From an uncultured Cyclobacteriaceae bacterium (GTDB lineage Bacteria > Bacteroidota > Bacteroidia > Cytophagales > Cyclobacteriaceae): a stretch of 64,000 nt of DNA. The stretch covers positions 1 to 64,000 of the forward strand of contig CANLOE010000027.1 in assembly GCA_947492745.1 (NCBI GenBank). The letters run 5' to 3'. Below, one piece after another: positions 43,039-52,282 of this stretch. The notes under the pieces are model-generated. The model ran no database searches and was not told where the DNA came from. It was given only the letters and a program-made list of their open reading frames with translations. Made by a program: the position numbers and the translations under genes. How positions within the stretch are numbered: position 1 is the first letter of the stretch; each line of letters begins with the position of its first letter.

Positions 43039-44010
43039 TCAATTTTCTTTGATTCTTTTGATCAGCCTTTTCAGGGAAGGTTCCGAAAAAGACTCAATGA
43101 CCGACTTTGATTTCTCTACGAACATGGTCTTATCGGGAGTATAGACCTGCACACCGTTTTTCTTCAATACCCGAAAGCTTTCGGCCACCGATGCGGCCCA
43201 GTATTTTCTTTGTGCCTGTACCGAGACCTTGGCGGCTTCCCTGAGCCACTGTTTTTCCATGACCGAGAGACGGGACCAGGTCTTGGTCCCGATGATCAGG
43301 ATATCGGGAGTATAGGTATGCTCATCCAGCGTATAGTATTTGCAGATTTCAAAATGCCGCGAAGTGACAAAAGAGGGTGGATTGTTCTCTGCACCATCGA
43401 CCACGCCCTGCTGTAGGGCAGAGTATAGCTCACCAAAGGACATCGGTGTGGGTGCCCCGCCCAGTGCCCTCACCATTTTGACAGCCGTCGGATCGTTCAT
43501 CGTCCGTATCTTGAGCGAGACCAGATCTTCCGGTTTTTGTATGGGTTTGGATTTAGTGTAGAAGCTTCGGCTTCCCGCATCATAAAAACAAAGGCCTTTT
43601 AGCCAGAAATCAGCCCCTTTGTCCAATAATTCCCGACCGATGTCCCCTTCTAGGGTACGGAATACATGTTGTTTATCGCGGAAGATATAAGGTATATTGA
43701 GTACACTATAGTCCGGTACAAAATTGGACATGGTAGCGGAACTCACCTTGGTCATGTCCACACTGCCGATTTGTAGTAACTCCAGTGTTTCGCGTTCGGA
43801 ACCGAGCTGGCCATCGGCATAGATTTTTATCTGTAGTTTTCCCCGGGACTTTTCGTAAAGACTTTTTTGAAGGGAGACGATGCCCTGATGCACGGGATGG
43901 GAGGTCGGCAGACCATGAGCCAGTGCCAATGTCCTCGTTTCGCTCAGTTGCGTGCAGGATAGCAGTAAAACGCTCGAAATCAAGACGAATAAAGATTTGC
44001 GTAGTTCCAT
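43039..44010 (-). CDS. dctP: TRAP transporter substrate-binding protein (DctP)
   Basis: 323 residues; start at ATG 44010 (MELRKSLFVLISSVLLLSC), giving a lipoprotein signal with Cys near 19. DctP family features: LALAHGLPTSHPVHQGIVSL, YADGQLGSERETLELLQIGS, GGAPTPMSFGELYSALQQG and VDGAENNPPSF. The Arg in SLKIRTMNDP near residue 165 is the conserved carboxylate-binding residue. Uronate binding is inferred from the flanking uxaC. It lies 79 bp after uxaC on the same strand. Confidence 0.93.
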   Translation of the reverse strand: MELRKSLFVLISSVLLLSCTQLSETRTLALAHGLPTSHPVHQGIVSLQKSLYEKSRGKLQIKIYADGQLGSERETLELLQIGSVDMTKVSSATMSNFVPDYSVLNIPYIFRDKQHVFRTLEGDIGRELLDKGADFWLKGLCFYDAGSRSFYTKSKPIQKPEDLVSLKIRTMNDPTAVKMVRALGGAPTPMSFGELYSALQQGVVDGAENNPPSFVTSRHFEICKYYTLDEHTYTPDILIIGTKTWSRLSVMEKQWLREAAKVSVQAQRKYWAASVAESFRVLKKNGVQVYTPDKTMFVEKSKSVIESFSEPSLKRLIKRIKEN

Positions 44011-44089
44011 AAATAGCTTTTGTCTATAAAAGTCAATCAGAATCCTTACGACTGCGATTTGGGTAATGATGAACCCTGCCGCCTCAGGG

Positions 44090-45499
44090 TCAGAACCCAA
44101 AATAGTTCTTGGCATTATGATAGCAAATGGCCTCTATCATTTTTCCCAAGAAGTGGATGTCCTTGGGAAGCTCACCATTTTCCACATCTTGGCCGATAAC
44201 ATTGCACAATATTCTCCGAAAGTACTCATGCCTTGGGAATGAGAGAAAACTGCGGCTATCGGTAAGCATCCCTACAAATCGGGACAGCAGCCCCATGGTC
44301 GCCAAGGTATCGATCTGTGTTTCCATACCGCCCTTTTGATCTAGAAACCACCAAGCTGCTCCCCATTGCATTTTACCGGGGATCCCGCCCGTATTGAAAT
44401 TGCCCATCATCGTGGCAAATACTTCGTTATAGGCCGGGTTCAGGTTATAGGTGATGGTTTTTGCAAGTTTGTCCTTACTGTTCAGGCTGTCAAAGAACTT
44501 TGAAAGGGGAGTGGCAAAGGAATAATCCCCGATAGAGTCACAACCCGCATCTGCCCCTACTTCCCTGAGCAGTTTTGAGTTGTTGTTGCGGATGGGGCCT
44601 AAGTGGTATTGCTGCGCCCAGCTCCTGTCATGATACATCATGGCCAGCTTCTCCAAGAGGCAGGAGCGGTATTTGGCGTTTTCCGGAACACTCAGGGGCA
44701 GTCCCTGTATCCTTTTTTTGACGATATCATCTACCTCTTTATCGGTATAGGTATCATAAACCAGCGCACCCGTCAGGCCAAAATCGGAGCCTTTACAGCC
44801 AAGGGCATGAAAATGATCAAGCCTATTTGCTATAGCCTCCAGTAGGGTTTCCAGATCGATGATACGAATACGGGCCGCAACCCCGAGTTTTTCCAAATAA
44901 TCGGGGAAGTCCGTACTTTCGATATGGATGAGCTTATCCGAACGGAAAGTAGGCAGTACCTGAGTCTGAAAGTCTCCACTGGCTATCTGCTGATGGTACT
45001 GTAGGGTATCCGTGGGGTCATCGGTAGTGCAGAGTACCTCCACTTTCATTTGACTCAGTAGTTGCTGTGGAGTACTGTTCCGTAATTTTGCGGATGTCTC
45101 TTCGTAAATCGCCAGGGCATTTTCCGGTTGCAATAGCTCATCGATACCAAAGTAGCGCTTCAGTTCCAAGTGTGTCCAGTGGAACAATGGATTTTTCAAG
45201 GTATAAGGGACAGTCTCTGCCCATTTGAGGAATTTTTCCTTACCGGAGGCATTGCCTGTGATGTACTGCTCCTCGATACCATTGGCCCGCATACCGCGCC
45301 ACTTGTAGTGGTCTTCGGATAGCCAGGCTTCGGTGATGTCGGCGAAGCCTTCATTTTTGGCAATCCGTTCAGGGGAGAGGTGATTGTGATAGTCAATGAT
45401 GGGCATCTTGGCGGCATAGTCATGGTAGAGCGCTATCGCAGTGCCATTTTGCAGCAAAAAATCATCATTGATAAAGTCAAGGTCATTTTTCAGGGTCAT
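44090..45499 (-). CDS. uxaC: Glucuronate isomerase
   Basis: 469 residues; start ATG 45499 (MTLKNDLDFINDDFLLQNGT) overlaps the uxuA stop by 4 bp. Isomerises D-glucuronate to fructuronate (and galacturonate to tagaturonate). Amidohydrolase-like features: PIIDYHNHLSPERIA with the HxH metal motif, ALVYDTYTD, AGCDSIGDYSFATPLSKFFD, MQWGAAWWFLDQKGGM and LTDSRSFLSFPRHEYFRRIL. Complete, normal length. Confidence 0.96.
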   Translation of the reverse strand: MTLKNDLDFINDDFLLQNGTAIALYHDYAAKMPIIDYHNHLSPERIAKNEGFADITEAWLSEDHYKWRGMRANGIEEQYITGNASGKEKFLKWAETVPYTLKNPLFHWTHLELKRYFGIDELLQPENALAIYEETSAKLRNSTPQQLLSQMKVEVLCTTDDPTDTLQYHQQIASGDFQTQVLPTFRSDKLIHIESTDFPDYLEKLGVAARIRIIDLETLLEAIANRLDHFHALGCKGSDFGLTGALVYDTYTDKEVDDIVKKRIQGLPLSVPENAKYRSCLLEKLAMMYHDRSWAQQYHLGPIRNNNSKLLREVGADAGCDSIGDYSFATPLSKFFDSLNSKDKLAKTITYNLNPAYNEVFATMMGNFNTGGIPGKMQWGAAWWFLDQKGGMETQIDTLATMGLLSRFVGMLTDSRSFLSFPRHEYFRRILCNVIGQDVENGELPKDIHFLGKMIEAICYHNAKNYFGF

Positions 45500-46659
45500 A
45501 AGCGAGTTCTTTTTATTCCCAGTTCCAGCCCTCGCAACTCCGCTAGGCCTTTTAGCCGGCCAATGGCCGAGTATCCACAATAGGCACTGGAAGTGTTGAG
45601 GTCATCCAATAACTGATGTCCATGGTCGGGGCGCATGGGTATTTCCCGGCCGCTTTGTTGCTCGATGTTCATTATCTCTGCGACCACGGCATACATATCG
45701 ACCGAGCCGTCCAGGTGATTGTCTTCATAAAAACTTCCATCGGCTTCACGGCGAACATTGCGCAAGTGCAGGAAATGGATACGGTCGGCAAATTTGGCCA
45801 CGATTTTTGGTAAATCTACCTCCGGATTGGCCCCTAGGGAGCCCGTACATAGCGTAATGCCATTGGCAGGACTGTCCACAAAACTGATAAGGTCCTCTAG
45901 ATCCTGCTCGGATTTTACGATGCGGGGCAGTCCCATGATGTCTATCGGAGGGTCATCGGGGTGGATGGCCATGACCATATGGTGTTCTTCAGCGACAGGG
46001 ATGACTTCATTCAGGAAAAAGGACAGGTTACTTTTGAGGTCTTGATGTGTCAGGCCATCGTATGGGGATAGCATCGCCTTGAAATCACTCATGCTCAGGT
46101 CCTCCACCGTTCCCGGTAATCCTTTGAGGATGTTATCCTCCATGACCTGCTTTTCAGAAGCACTCATCTTTGCGAAAAGGGTTTCGGCCTCGGTCAGGAC
46201 TTCGCTGGTATACGCCTTCTCGGCACCGGGACGTTGCATCAGGAAAAGCTCGAAGGCGGCCATCTCCACGATATCGAAGCGTAGAGCGGTCCCACCATGG
46301 GGCAGCTCCCAGAAAAGCCGTGTCCGTGTCCAGTCCAGTACGGGCATGAAGTTATAACAGACCTGATGGATACCGCACCGGGCGGCATTGACCAGGCTTT
46401 GCTTATAATTGTCGATGCGCTTTCGGAAATCACCTTGTCGCAGCTTTATATTTTCATGTACAGGTATACTTTCTATAAAAGTCCACTCTAGACCTACTGC
46501 TTCTATGGCATTTTTTACTTTTTCTATGGCAGCCACTTCCCAGACCTCACCATTAGCGATATGATGTAAGGCCGTTACTACCCCTGTGGCTCCCGCCTGA
46601 CGAATATGCGCCAGTGTTACAGGATCATGCGCTCCAAACCATCGAAATGTATGCTTCAT
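45496..46659 (-). CDS. uxuA: Mannonate dehydratase
   Basis: 387 residues, xylose-isomerase-like barrel. Dehydrates D-mannonate to 2-keto-3-deoxygluconate. Motifs: MKHTFRWFGAHDPVTLAHIR, IHQVCYNFMPVLDWTRT, MAIHPDDPPIDIMGLPRI, CTGSLGANPEVDLP, HFLHLRNVRREADGSF and MRPDHGHQLLDDL carry the metal-binding His/Cys/Asp set. Overlaps uxaC by 4 bp (translational coupling). Confidence 0.96.
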   Translation of the reverse strand: MKHTFRWFGAHDPVTLAHIRQAGATGVVTALHHIANGEVWEVAAIEKVKNAIEAVGLEWTFIESIPVHENIKLRQGDFRKRIDNYKQSLVNAARCGIHQVCYNFMPVLDWTRTRLFWELPHGGTALRFDIVEMAAFELFLMQRPGAEKAYTSEVLTEAETLFAKMSASEKQVMEDNILKGLPGTVEDLSMSDFKAMLSPYDGLTHQDLKSNLSFFLNEVIPVAEEHHMVMAIHPDDPPIDIMGLPRIVKSEQDLEDLISFVDSPANGITLCTGSLGANPEVDLPKIVAKFADRIHFLHLRNVRREADGSFYEDNHLDGSVDMYAVVAEIMNIEQQSGREIPMRPDHGHQLLDDLNTSSAYCGYSAIGRLKGLAELRGLELGIKRTRL

Positions 46660-46794
46660 TGTAAATTGCTATTACTCCATGGTTCAATATGTTGTTCAGT
46701 TCCCATGTTGCTTTATGGACCGGTATCTTGACCGTACGGGATTTTACCTTTTTTCGAGAGTAGGTGAGATTACCGAAGCCCTTTAGTAGGGACA

Positions 46795-47610
46795 TTATAC
46801 TCCGCTAAAGGCACTGAAGCCTCCGTCTATGGGAACGACGATTCCCGTAACAAAGCTGGCGGCATCACTCAGCAGCCACTGTACTGCTCCATTGAGCTCT
46901 TTGGCCTCACCAAAACGCTTCATGGGGGTATTGGCGATGATGGTCTCGCCTCGCTCGGTATAGCTACCGTCTTCATGGGTCAATAACCTTAGATTTTGTT
47001 TACCGATAAAGAAACCGGGAGCAATAGCGTTGACACGTAGGCCATCCCCGAATTTTAAGGCAAACTCTGTGGCCAACCATTTGGTGAAGCTATCGATAGC
47101 AGCTTTGGAGGCCGAATAGCCCACCACACGGGTGATGGCCTGCGTCGCGGCCATAGAGGAGATGTTGATAATGCTCCCTTTTCCCTGTTGGACGATCTCT
47201 TTTCCAAAAACAAGGCAGGGTAGGACCGTGCCGTCCAGGTTCAGCTCGGAAACCTTGCGGAAATCATCCATTTTCAAATCAAAAATACTGTCCTCGGGAG
47301 CGATGGTCGCCCCGGGCATATTTCCTCCGGCAGCATTGATCAGGGCATCGATTCTGCCCCACTTGGCCATGACTTTTTTTCTCACTTCGTCTAAAGAGGA
47401 CTCACTTAGCACATCACAGGCAAAACCGGCGATAGTATCACTGATGGCCTGGAATTCGGCCATTTTTTGATCGATACTCTCTTGGCTACGGCTGATGACA
47501 GCTACTTTCGCACCTACAGTGAGCAGATGTTTGGTTATACTACTGCCCAAAGCTCCTGCTCCACCGGTAATGATGACCACATGACCTTTGATATGGAATA
47601 ACTCGCTCAT
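46795..47610 (-). CDS. SDR-type fructuronate reductase (D-mannonate oxidoreductase)
   Basis: 271-residue short-chain dehydrogenase. NAD-binding IITGGAGALGSSI (near 14-26), NAAGGNMPGA (near 91), catalytic Ser in IINISSMAA (near 153) and YSASK (near 171), C-terminal FVTGIVVPIDGGFSAF. Reduction of fructuronate to mannonate is inferred from its place upstream of uxuA-uxaC; in Bacteroidota this step is commonly done by an SDR rather than the classical UxuB. It is the first gene of the operon (136 bp before uxuA). No GntR or LacI regulator is adjacent. Confidence 0.88.
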   Translation of the reverse strand: MSELFHIKGHVVIITGGAGALGSSITKHLLTVGAKVAVISRSQESIDQKMAEFQAISDTIAGFACDVLSESSLDEVRKKVMAKWGRIDALINAAGGNMPGATIAPEDSIFDLKMDDFRKVSELNLDGTVLPCLVFGKEIVQQGKGSIINISSMAATQAITRVVGYSASKAAIDSFTKWLATEFALKFGDGLRVNAIAPGFFIGKQNLRLLTHEDGSYTERGETIIANTPMKRFGEAKELNGAVQWLLSDAASFVTGIVVPIDGGFSAFSGV

Positions 47611-47855
47611 AGTTCAAATTTTGGTTGGGGTTAGCGGTTTCAAACATAACCGAAGAGGTTAGTTGCCTTACCATTAGCTACTTGGTGCTGGCGCCTCCAT
47701 GGATTCCTGTAAATATAGAATTTATAATTTAATAATAGTTTGCATCACTGCAATTTAAAAAGACAAGCTCTAAGGCGTAGATAGGTATTATTTTTGCAAT
47801 GAAGAAGTGGTATGGCGATCGTCTGACTATGAAAAGGATATAGCTCTTTTCATCA

Positions 47856-48239
47856 TCAAGGCATCAGCTCTTGCTTGCTGTCCAGTACACGTTGTTCTAC
47901 TATAGTACTTATACGCTTGTTGATTTCCGTTTTGATACTCAGGTATTCATGGTACTCATCCACTTCGAACTGCCCTATAATAATTCCGCGTACCTCATCT
48001 TTGAATACCGGACCCCGTCGTAGTATATGCCGAAGGGTAGACAGCTGTTTTTCTTCGGGCATGGCGCTGAGCAGCAGCTTTTGTAGTGTCAGTTCCTGAC
48101 GTACCATGGCCATCAACAGCTCATGCTGCATCTTGACGATAGGGCGGAGTACTCGATTTTGAAACTGCTCTTGGAGGGACATATCGGCCCCTACCTTTGC
48201 TAGAGGTAGTTCAGGTCTTAGTTGTTTTTTGCTGATCAT
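47856..48239 (-). CDS. Conserved hypothetical protein of Bacteroidota
   Basis: 127 residues, all helical, no TM or signal. The pattern QFQNRVLRPIVKMQHELLMA, FKDEVRGIIIGQFEVDEYHE and INKRISTIVEQRV is shared with small Bacteroidota proteins sometimes mis-annotated as glyoxalases; no glyoxalase residues are visible. Function unknown. It lies upstream of the uronate operon on the same strand but 245 bp away. Confidence 0.8.
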   Translation of the reverse strand: MISKKQLRPELPLAKVGADMSLQEQFQNRVLRPIVKMQHELLMAMVRQELTLQKLLLSAMPEEKQLSTLRHILRRGPVFKDEVRGIIIGQFEVDEYHEYLSIKTEINKRISTIVEQRVLDSKQELMP

Positions 48240-48285
48240 TCTACAATGATATTACTTAAATCCTAATTCTGCATTGTAAAATTTG

Positions 48286-48588
48286 CTACGACCATAAATG
48301 GTCGTAAATCAGTAATTGAAGGCGCCTTTTGGATGCACCGTAACGTTGTTGCTCTAAATCCGGCAACCCCCATTGATCATTTGCAGTTGATGTCTGCATG
48401 GCCAAGTGCTTGTGCATAATCGAAGTAAGGTAAACCATTGTCCGTTCATTTAGGTGATACAGATTGAGGTGCGGCCCATCTATGGTCTGTGCTGAGGTGT
48501 TGGTTTTATGGTTATTCAATGAAATATGTCCTTTAGGCCTAGGCGCTATTAACAAAGCGCTGGTTAGCACTATTGGCACTGTGGTCAT
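48286..48588 (-). CDS. Possible small protein, weak support
   Basis: A 100-residue open frame beginning MTTVPIVLTSALLIAPRPKG with a weak hydrophobic start, then polar sequence (NNHKTNTSAQTIDG, HLNLYHLNERTMVYLTS). I recognise no family. It lies outside known repeats and faces the same way as its neighbours, so it may be real, but composition alone does not prove it. The rest of 48240-48904 holds only the G repeat and a weak T-flanked hairpin near 48660-48707. Confidence 0.35.
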   Translation of the reverse strand: MTTVPIVLTSALLIAPRPKGHISLNNHKTNTSAQTIDGPHLNLYHLNERTMVYLTSIMHKHLAMQTSTANDQWGLPDLEQQRYGASKRRLQLLIYDHLWS

Positions 48589-48713
48589 GGTCTTTTTCGA
48601 GAAGGTAATATTCGAATGACACGGAGTATCGTTGATACCCCTACGTCATGATTGGGGCAAAAAAGGACTGTAAAAGTGAACGTTATGGACCTTCCCAATC
48701 CTTTTTTATGCTT

Positions 48714-48877
48714 ATACCCAAATGAAATTGTTTTGGGACATACTGAAACGATCAAGAAAATACTGTTCTGCCCGAAACGGTCTTAATGACCAATCAACGA
48801 ATGACCGGTCAACAAATGCAGGGGTTGTCCAAGACCTTCGGAACTTCAAATTTCCCATTTCATTTTTTGTTGAGTAT
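48714..48877. repeat. Family G repeat, copy 2 (164 bp)
   Basis: Starts ATACCCAAATGAAATTG, ends CATTTTTTGTTGAGTAT; same length and interior landmarks (AATGACCAATCAAC, GAACGGTC-like) as the copy at 29629. It ends 28 bp from the DUF4914 stop codon. Confidence 0.78.
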
Positions 48878-48904
48878 CACCTGTATGTTTGTTCCTATCT
48901 GCGT

Positions 48905-50770
48905 TTACAATAAGCTCTCGTATTCTTTCATGGAGCCATTGTCCAGGCAGCATTCGATGATCCTTTTTCCTACAGGGTCTAGGTAATCAAGTAAATACTG
49001 GTTCAGCTCTGCTTTGAAGAAGTCCTGAAGTAGCTGGGCTCCTATGTCATAGGCCTCGCCCCCGACTTCTTCTTGCAGGTCCACCCGAAGCAGTTCTTTG
49101 GGTAGGTATTTACCTTCTATGCGCATACTGTTCAGGGCATAGCCCAAAAGACTACATCTGGCTTCACTCATTTGTTCGCTGGAGAATTCGGCATTTCCTT
49201 TTCTTGCCAAGAACTCGCGGGATACCCATTGAGGCATAAACCCCGTTTTATAAGCACCTATATGTTGATTGGGTATCAAAATGTGCTTCACCTGCGTCGT
49301 GCGCTGTATCTGCTCTAAGATCAAGTTGGCTTGAGTGACCCTTCTACCGGCGGTAAATGGCCAGTAACTACCGACCCCTTCACTGCTTAGGCCTTTACTG
49401 TCCGTAATACTGGGATTGGCATGTCCACGAGGAGCTACCAATCTCCAGATCCATGCCAGTGCGGGCGGGAGGATATGCATCATCCCGACGATACCATAGC
49501 TCGGGTTTTCTCTGGTGCAGGGAGGAGTCCGGATGCCCATGCTTCGAATATCCACATCTACGCCTCCATTGTAGACTCCGGGAAAAGAATCTCTCGGCAC
49601 GATGACGCGTGGGTTGGGACAGGGTCTGCCGGGCGCATCTTCTATGTGGTCCCATATCAGCGCGGTGCCACCGGGTACTGCGTCGATGTTCAAGAACAGT
49701 AGTGGTTTTTCGGGTTGTGCCGTTATACGTTCCAGTACTACATCAGTCCCATATTTTCTAATGTGATCGACACGTACAAACCATCCGTTTTCAGCATCCA
49801 TCAGATGGAGTTTGTTATTGTTGGGTTGTGAATCATCATTATGGCATAGGGCCATGTCATCCGTAACGGCCTGTAGGTCACAGGTCCTTGTAAGTTCCAG
49901 GGTGAGGCGCTCATTGGTCGATATACTTTCCCCGAGCAGTAGGCTGCCGTCTACCTGCCGATGCGGCTGCTGGAGGATCTCACTTTTCCCGCCGCCGCTG
50001 GCGCCTTCGTGCATGATGGTTACTACATTGTCATAGGGAGTTACCACTCTAACGGTGGCGCAATGGGCCGTAACCCATCGTTCTAAATTGCCGAGATGAA
50101 TCAGCATGGCATAGACCCCTTTTTTCGCACTGGGTCCGGGGTAGAGGTTATAGGAAAACATTTCGTACTGGCTTTCCTGTCTTTCATGAACGACCACCTG
50201 TTTGCCATCAAAATGGGTGTGACGGAAAGGCGGCGCAACGTAGATGGCCACTTTTGGTGTAAAACCTGTAGGGAGGTTATCCGCATCCACGATTCCTTGT
50301 AGCAATGCTAGCCCCAGACCAAAAAAACCGGCGTTCGCGGGGATGATCGCTACGCCATCGTATCCAATACCCGGCTGCCCTGCTTGAAAGTAGAACATGG
50401 CCAAGTCTTGCTCCTTTAACCAATCGAACGTTTCCTGTTTCAGTGATTGGAAGCTATAGCCAAACCTATGGTCGAACTTTTCCTTATCGGTGGGGTACTC
50501 ATCTGCAATGACCATGCTGTCCGGGTCCCTTCTTCTCAAATAGGTATCGGGATAGTTGGCGGATATTCCATTTTTTACCTTAGCTACTTCGGCTTCGACA
50601 TAAGTACGGCCATCGGGTAGGTCATAGGCCACTTGCTGGATTTTGCTTTCATCTCCGGGAGTTGCAAGCTTCGCTAGATCGGCAACGGATGAAGCTATGG
50701 TCATGCTTTTAGCACCTTTGGCCAAATCGTCGATCCTCTCTTCGATCGTGAGCGTTTTGTTCTCAACCAT
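48905..50770 (-). CDS. DUF4914 family P-loop protein (PEP-carboxykinase-like)
   Basis: 621 residues, cytosolic. Matches the DUF4914 family as I know it; it contains a kinase-type P-loop HEGASGGGKSEIL (near 258) and downstream Asp/Arg-rich motifs (LFLNIDAVPGGTALIWDH, CPNPRVIVPRDSFPG) arranged like phosphoenolpyruvate carboxykinases. The reaction is unknown; a PEPCK-like phosphotransfer or decarboxylation on a small metabolite is plausible. N-terminal ~30 residues are helical. No metabolic neighbours in the same direction give a clue. The start MVENKTLTIEERIDDLA is well defined. Confidence 0.8.
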   Translation of the reverse strand: MVENKTLTIEERIDDLAKGAKSMTIASSVADLAKLATPGDESKIQQVAYDLPDGRTYVEAEVAKVKNGISANYPDTYLRRRDPDSMVIADEYPTDKEKFDHRFGYSFQSLKQETFDWLKEQDLAMFYFQAGQPGIGYDGVAIIPANAGFFGLGLALLQGIVDADNLPTGFTPKVAIYVAPPFRHTHFDGKQVVVHERQESQYEMFSYNLYPGPSAKKGVYAMLIHLGNLERWVTAHCATVRVVTPYDNVVTIMHEGASGGGKSEILQQPHRQVDGSLLLGESISTNERLTLELTRTCDLQAVTDDMALCHNDDSQPNNNKLHLMDAENGWFVRVDHIRKYGTDVVLERITAQPEKPLLFLNIDAVPGGTALIWDHIEDAPGRPCPNPRVIVPRDSFPGVYNGGVDVDIRSMGIRTPPCTRENPSYGIVGMMHILPPALAWIWRLVAPRGHANPSITDSKGLSSEGVGSYWPFTAGRRVTQANLILEQIQRTTQVKHILIPNQHIGAYKTGFMPQWVSREFLARKGNAEFSSEQMSEARCSLLGYALNSMRIEGKYLPKELLRVDLQEEVGGEAYDIGAQLLQDFFKAELNQYLLDYLDPVGKRIIECCLDNGSMKEYESLL

Positions 50771-50977
50771 GATTTTGTTCTTCGTTTAGTGTGTACTCTC
50801 TGTTTCTATATCTTATGCAAAGAGATACATCAATCGGCTAAGCTGTAAGCTCATGGATTAGCTGTGATCATGATTGTCGTCATGTCCCTTGATGACGGCA
50901 GTATCGATCAGGATGAAGTAAGCGTTGGATGATACTGGTTTTCGTCCATGAAAACAGCGTGTTATCCTATGAACACA
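50771..50977. other. Intergenic stretch, nothing recognised
   Basis: Upstream region of the DUF4914 gene. No repeat or clear promoter pair was found. Confidence 0.4.
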
Positions 50978-51514
50978 TTATTTTGAAAATTCTTCCAAGC
51001 TTTCATAGCGCAGTACCGTTCCATTATTGTGTTCAGAGATGCCTTTCAGCTCCATCAGTCCATCTTTGGGGAAAGAGACTTCCCAGCGGGTATTGGGCGT
51101 TTCGCCCGTTTGGGACAATAGGGTGAGTTCGAGGCGATGAGCATGTAGGAACTAATACAAACTTAGCTTTCAAATATCGCATATCTTCTTGTTCATTTTG
51201 CTTCACTCTGCGTTGATCATCCTCGGGATAGCGCTGCTATTCCTGCGGTTCTCGCCTTGATTGAAACAAAATGACCAGCGGAATCTTATACGACATTTAA
51301 AACCTAAATTTGTATAATACCCCTGTTGTCGTTTTCCATCGCTCCTGTTTTTCACAAAGACCTTGTCCCAACGCAAGAAGAGATAGGCCTTATCCATTAG
51401 GATACCCTTGTCCGTGGTCCTCAACTCTTTTCTCGGCTTCCGAAGTCCCGTGAGTCTGTCGGTAGGGGACATGAGTATCGCCGTGATGTGCTCCATATCC
51501 ACGATCACTTTCAT
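50978..51514 (-). pseudogene. Unknown gene interrupted by a family D repeat
   Basis: From ATG 51514 the frame reads MKVIVDMEHITAILMSPTDR ... FLRWDKVFVKNRSDGKRQQG up to the D element (51156-51314). Beyond it the same frame continues FLHAHRLELTLLSQTGE ... LKGISEHNNGTVLRYESLEE and ends at TAA 50978-50980. D plus its TAA duplication is 162 bp, a multiple of three, so frame is kept, but D brings stop codons. Even a clean excision would leave a TAG at the junction. The original protein would have been about 125 residues; I do not recognise it. Confidence 0.75.
51156..51314 (-). repeat. Family D repeat, copy 6 (159 bp), inside a gene
   Basis: Starts TACAAACTTAGC, ends CCTAAATTTGTA, flanked by TAA (51153-51155, 51315-51317). 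Confidence 0.9.
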
Positions 51515-51552
51515 GCCCTCCTCCTCTCGGGATCATTGCATCTTGTCATTAA

Positions 51553-51716
51553 CCCAAAATGATCACTAGAGAACCTATTCCGCGCATAAATAGCTTCATA
51601 CCGGAAGCTTTGCCCTCCAGTCTTCATTCACCATAGCGGTGCTATGCCGAACGAATCCAAATGGCCGGTATTTTGCTATTTATACGCTCATCACGATTTC
51701 TATCCATCAATTTGGG
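51553..51716 (+). repeat. Family B repeat, copy 4 (164 bp)
   Basis: Starts CCCAAAATGATCACTAG, ends CTATCCATCAATTTGGG, exact ATTAA on both sides (51548-51552, 51717-51721). Central CCATAGCGGTGCTATG. Confidence 0.92.
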
Positions 51717-51817
51717 ATTAAGAAATATTCATGGAACTTTGTAGTGAAGGAGGCGGTCCTGTTGGAACCCTGCCGAGCTGGAAAAAGTAACATAGGGATA
51801 GTTAACGAAGGTTTCAA

Positions 51818-51983
51818 CCCGGATTATGTATTAGAGTTTAGTTATGAGGGTTTAAAAGCAATAAATCAGGGCATTTTATCGGATTCAGCGTAGCACCGCT
51901 ACGGTGAATCCGAAAAACGTATTCACTATACTGATTTGCGGCTATTTAAGGCCGCAATAGAAGGGCTAATGCATAATCTAGGG
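51818..51983. repeat. Family A repeat, copy 3 (166 bp)
   Basis: Starts CCCGGATTATGTATTAG, ends GCATAATCTAGGG, exact TTCAA on both sides (51813-51817, 51984-51988). Central GCGTAGCACCGCTACGG. Confidence 0.92.
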
Positions 51984-52014
51984 TTCAAGGAAACTGAACA
52001 TCAAAAGAAGTGCC

Positions 52015-52115
52015 TATAAAATGAGCATAGTATAGAATAGTCAAGCTCAACACAAATGTCACTTATGCGAATTCCACGTGACCTTTCGAAATCAAACAAA
52101 CAACACGTAAAACCC
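52015..52115. repeat. Family F repeat remnant
   Basis: AAATGAGCATAGTATAGAATA and TGCGAATTCCACGTGACC match the interior of F copies at 28041 and 57770. The stretch to 52212 shows nothing else. Confidence 0.5.
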
Positions 52116-52212
52116 TCTTGCAACTCTGTTGCCGCAAAGCACGAAGTAGCCTTTTGAGGGTTCCTTCCGACCAGAAAAATACAGACACCTTTACGGAAAA
52201 AATGAACAGGAT

Positions 52213-52246
52213 CAAAAAAAGAACATGCCCATTTCTGAGCATGTTC
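52213..52246 (-). terminator. Rho-independent terminator of the M57 protease gene
   Basis: GAACATGC / GCATGTTC stem with a 10-nt loop, preceded on the plus strand by seven A, so the minus-strand transcript ends in a U-run; 36 bp after the stop. Confidence 0.85.
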
Positions 52247-52282
52247 CGATACTTTGTGCCAATAGGTAATTAGCCGAAATGA

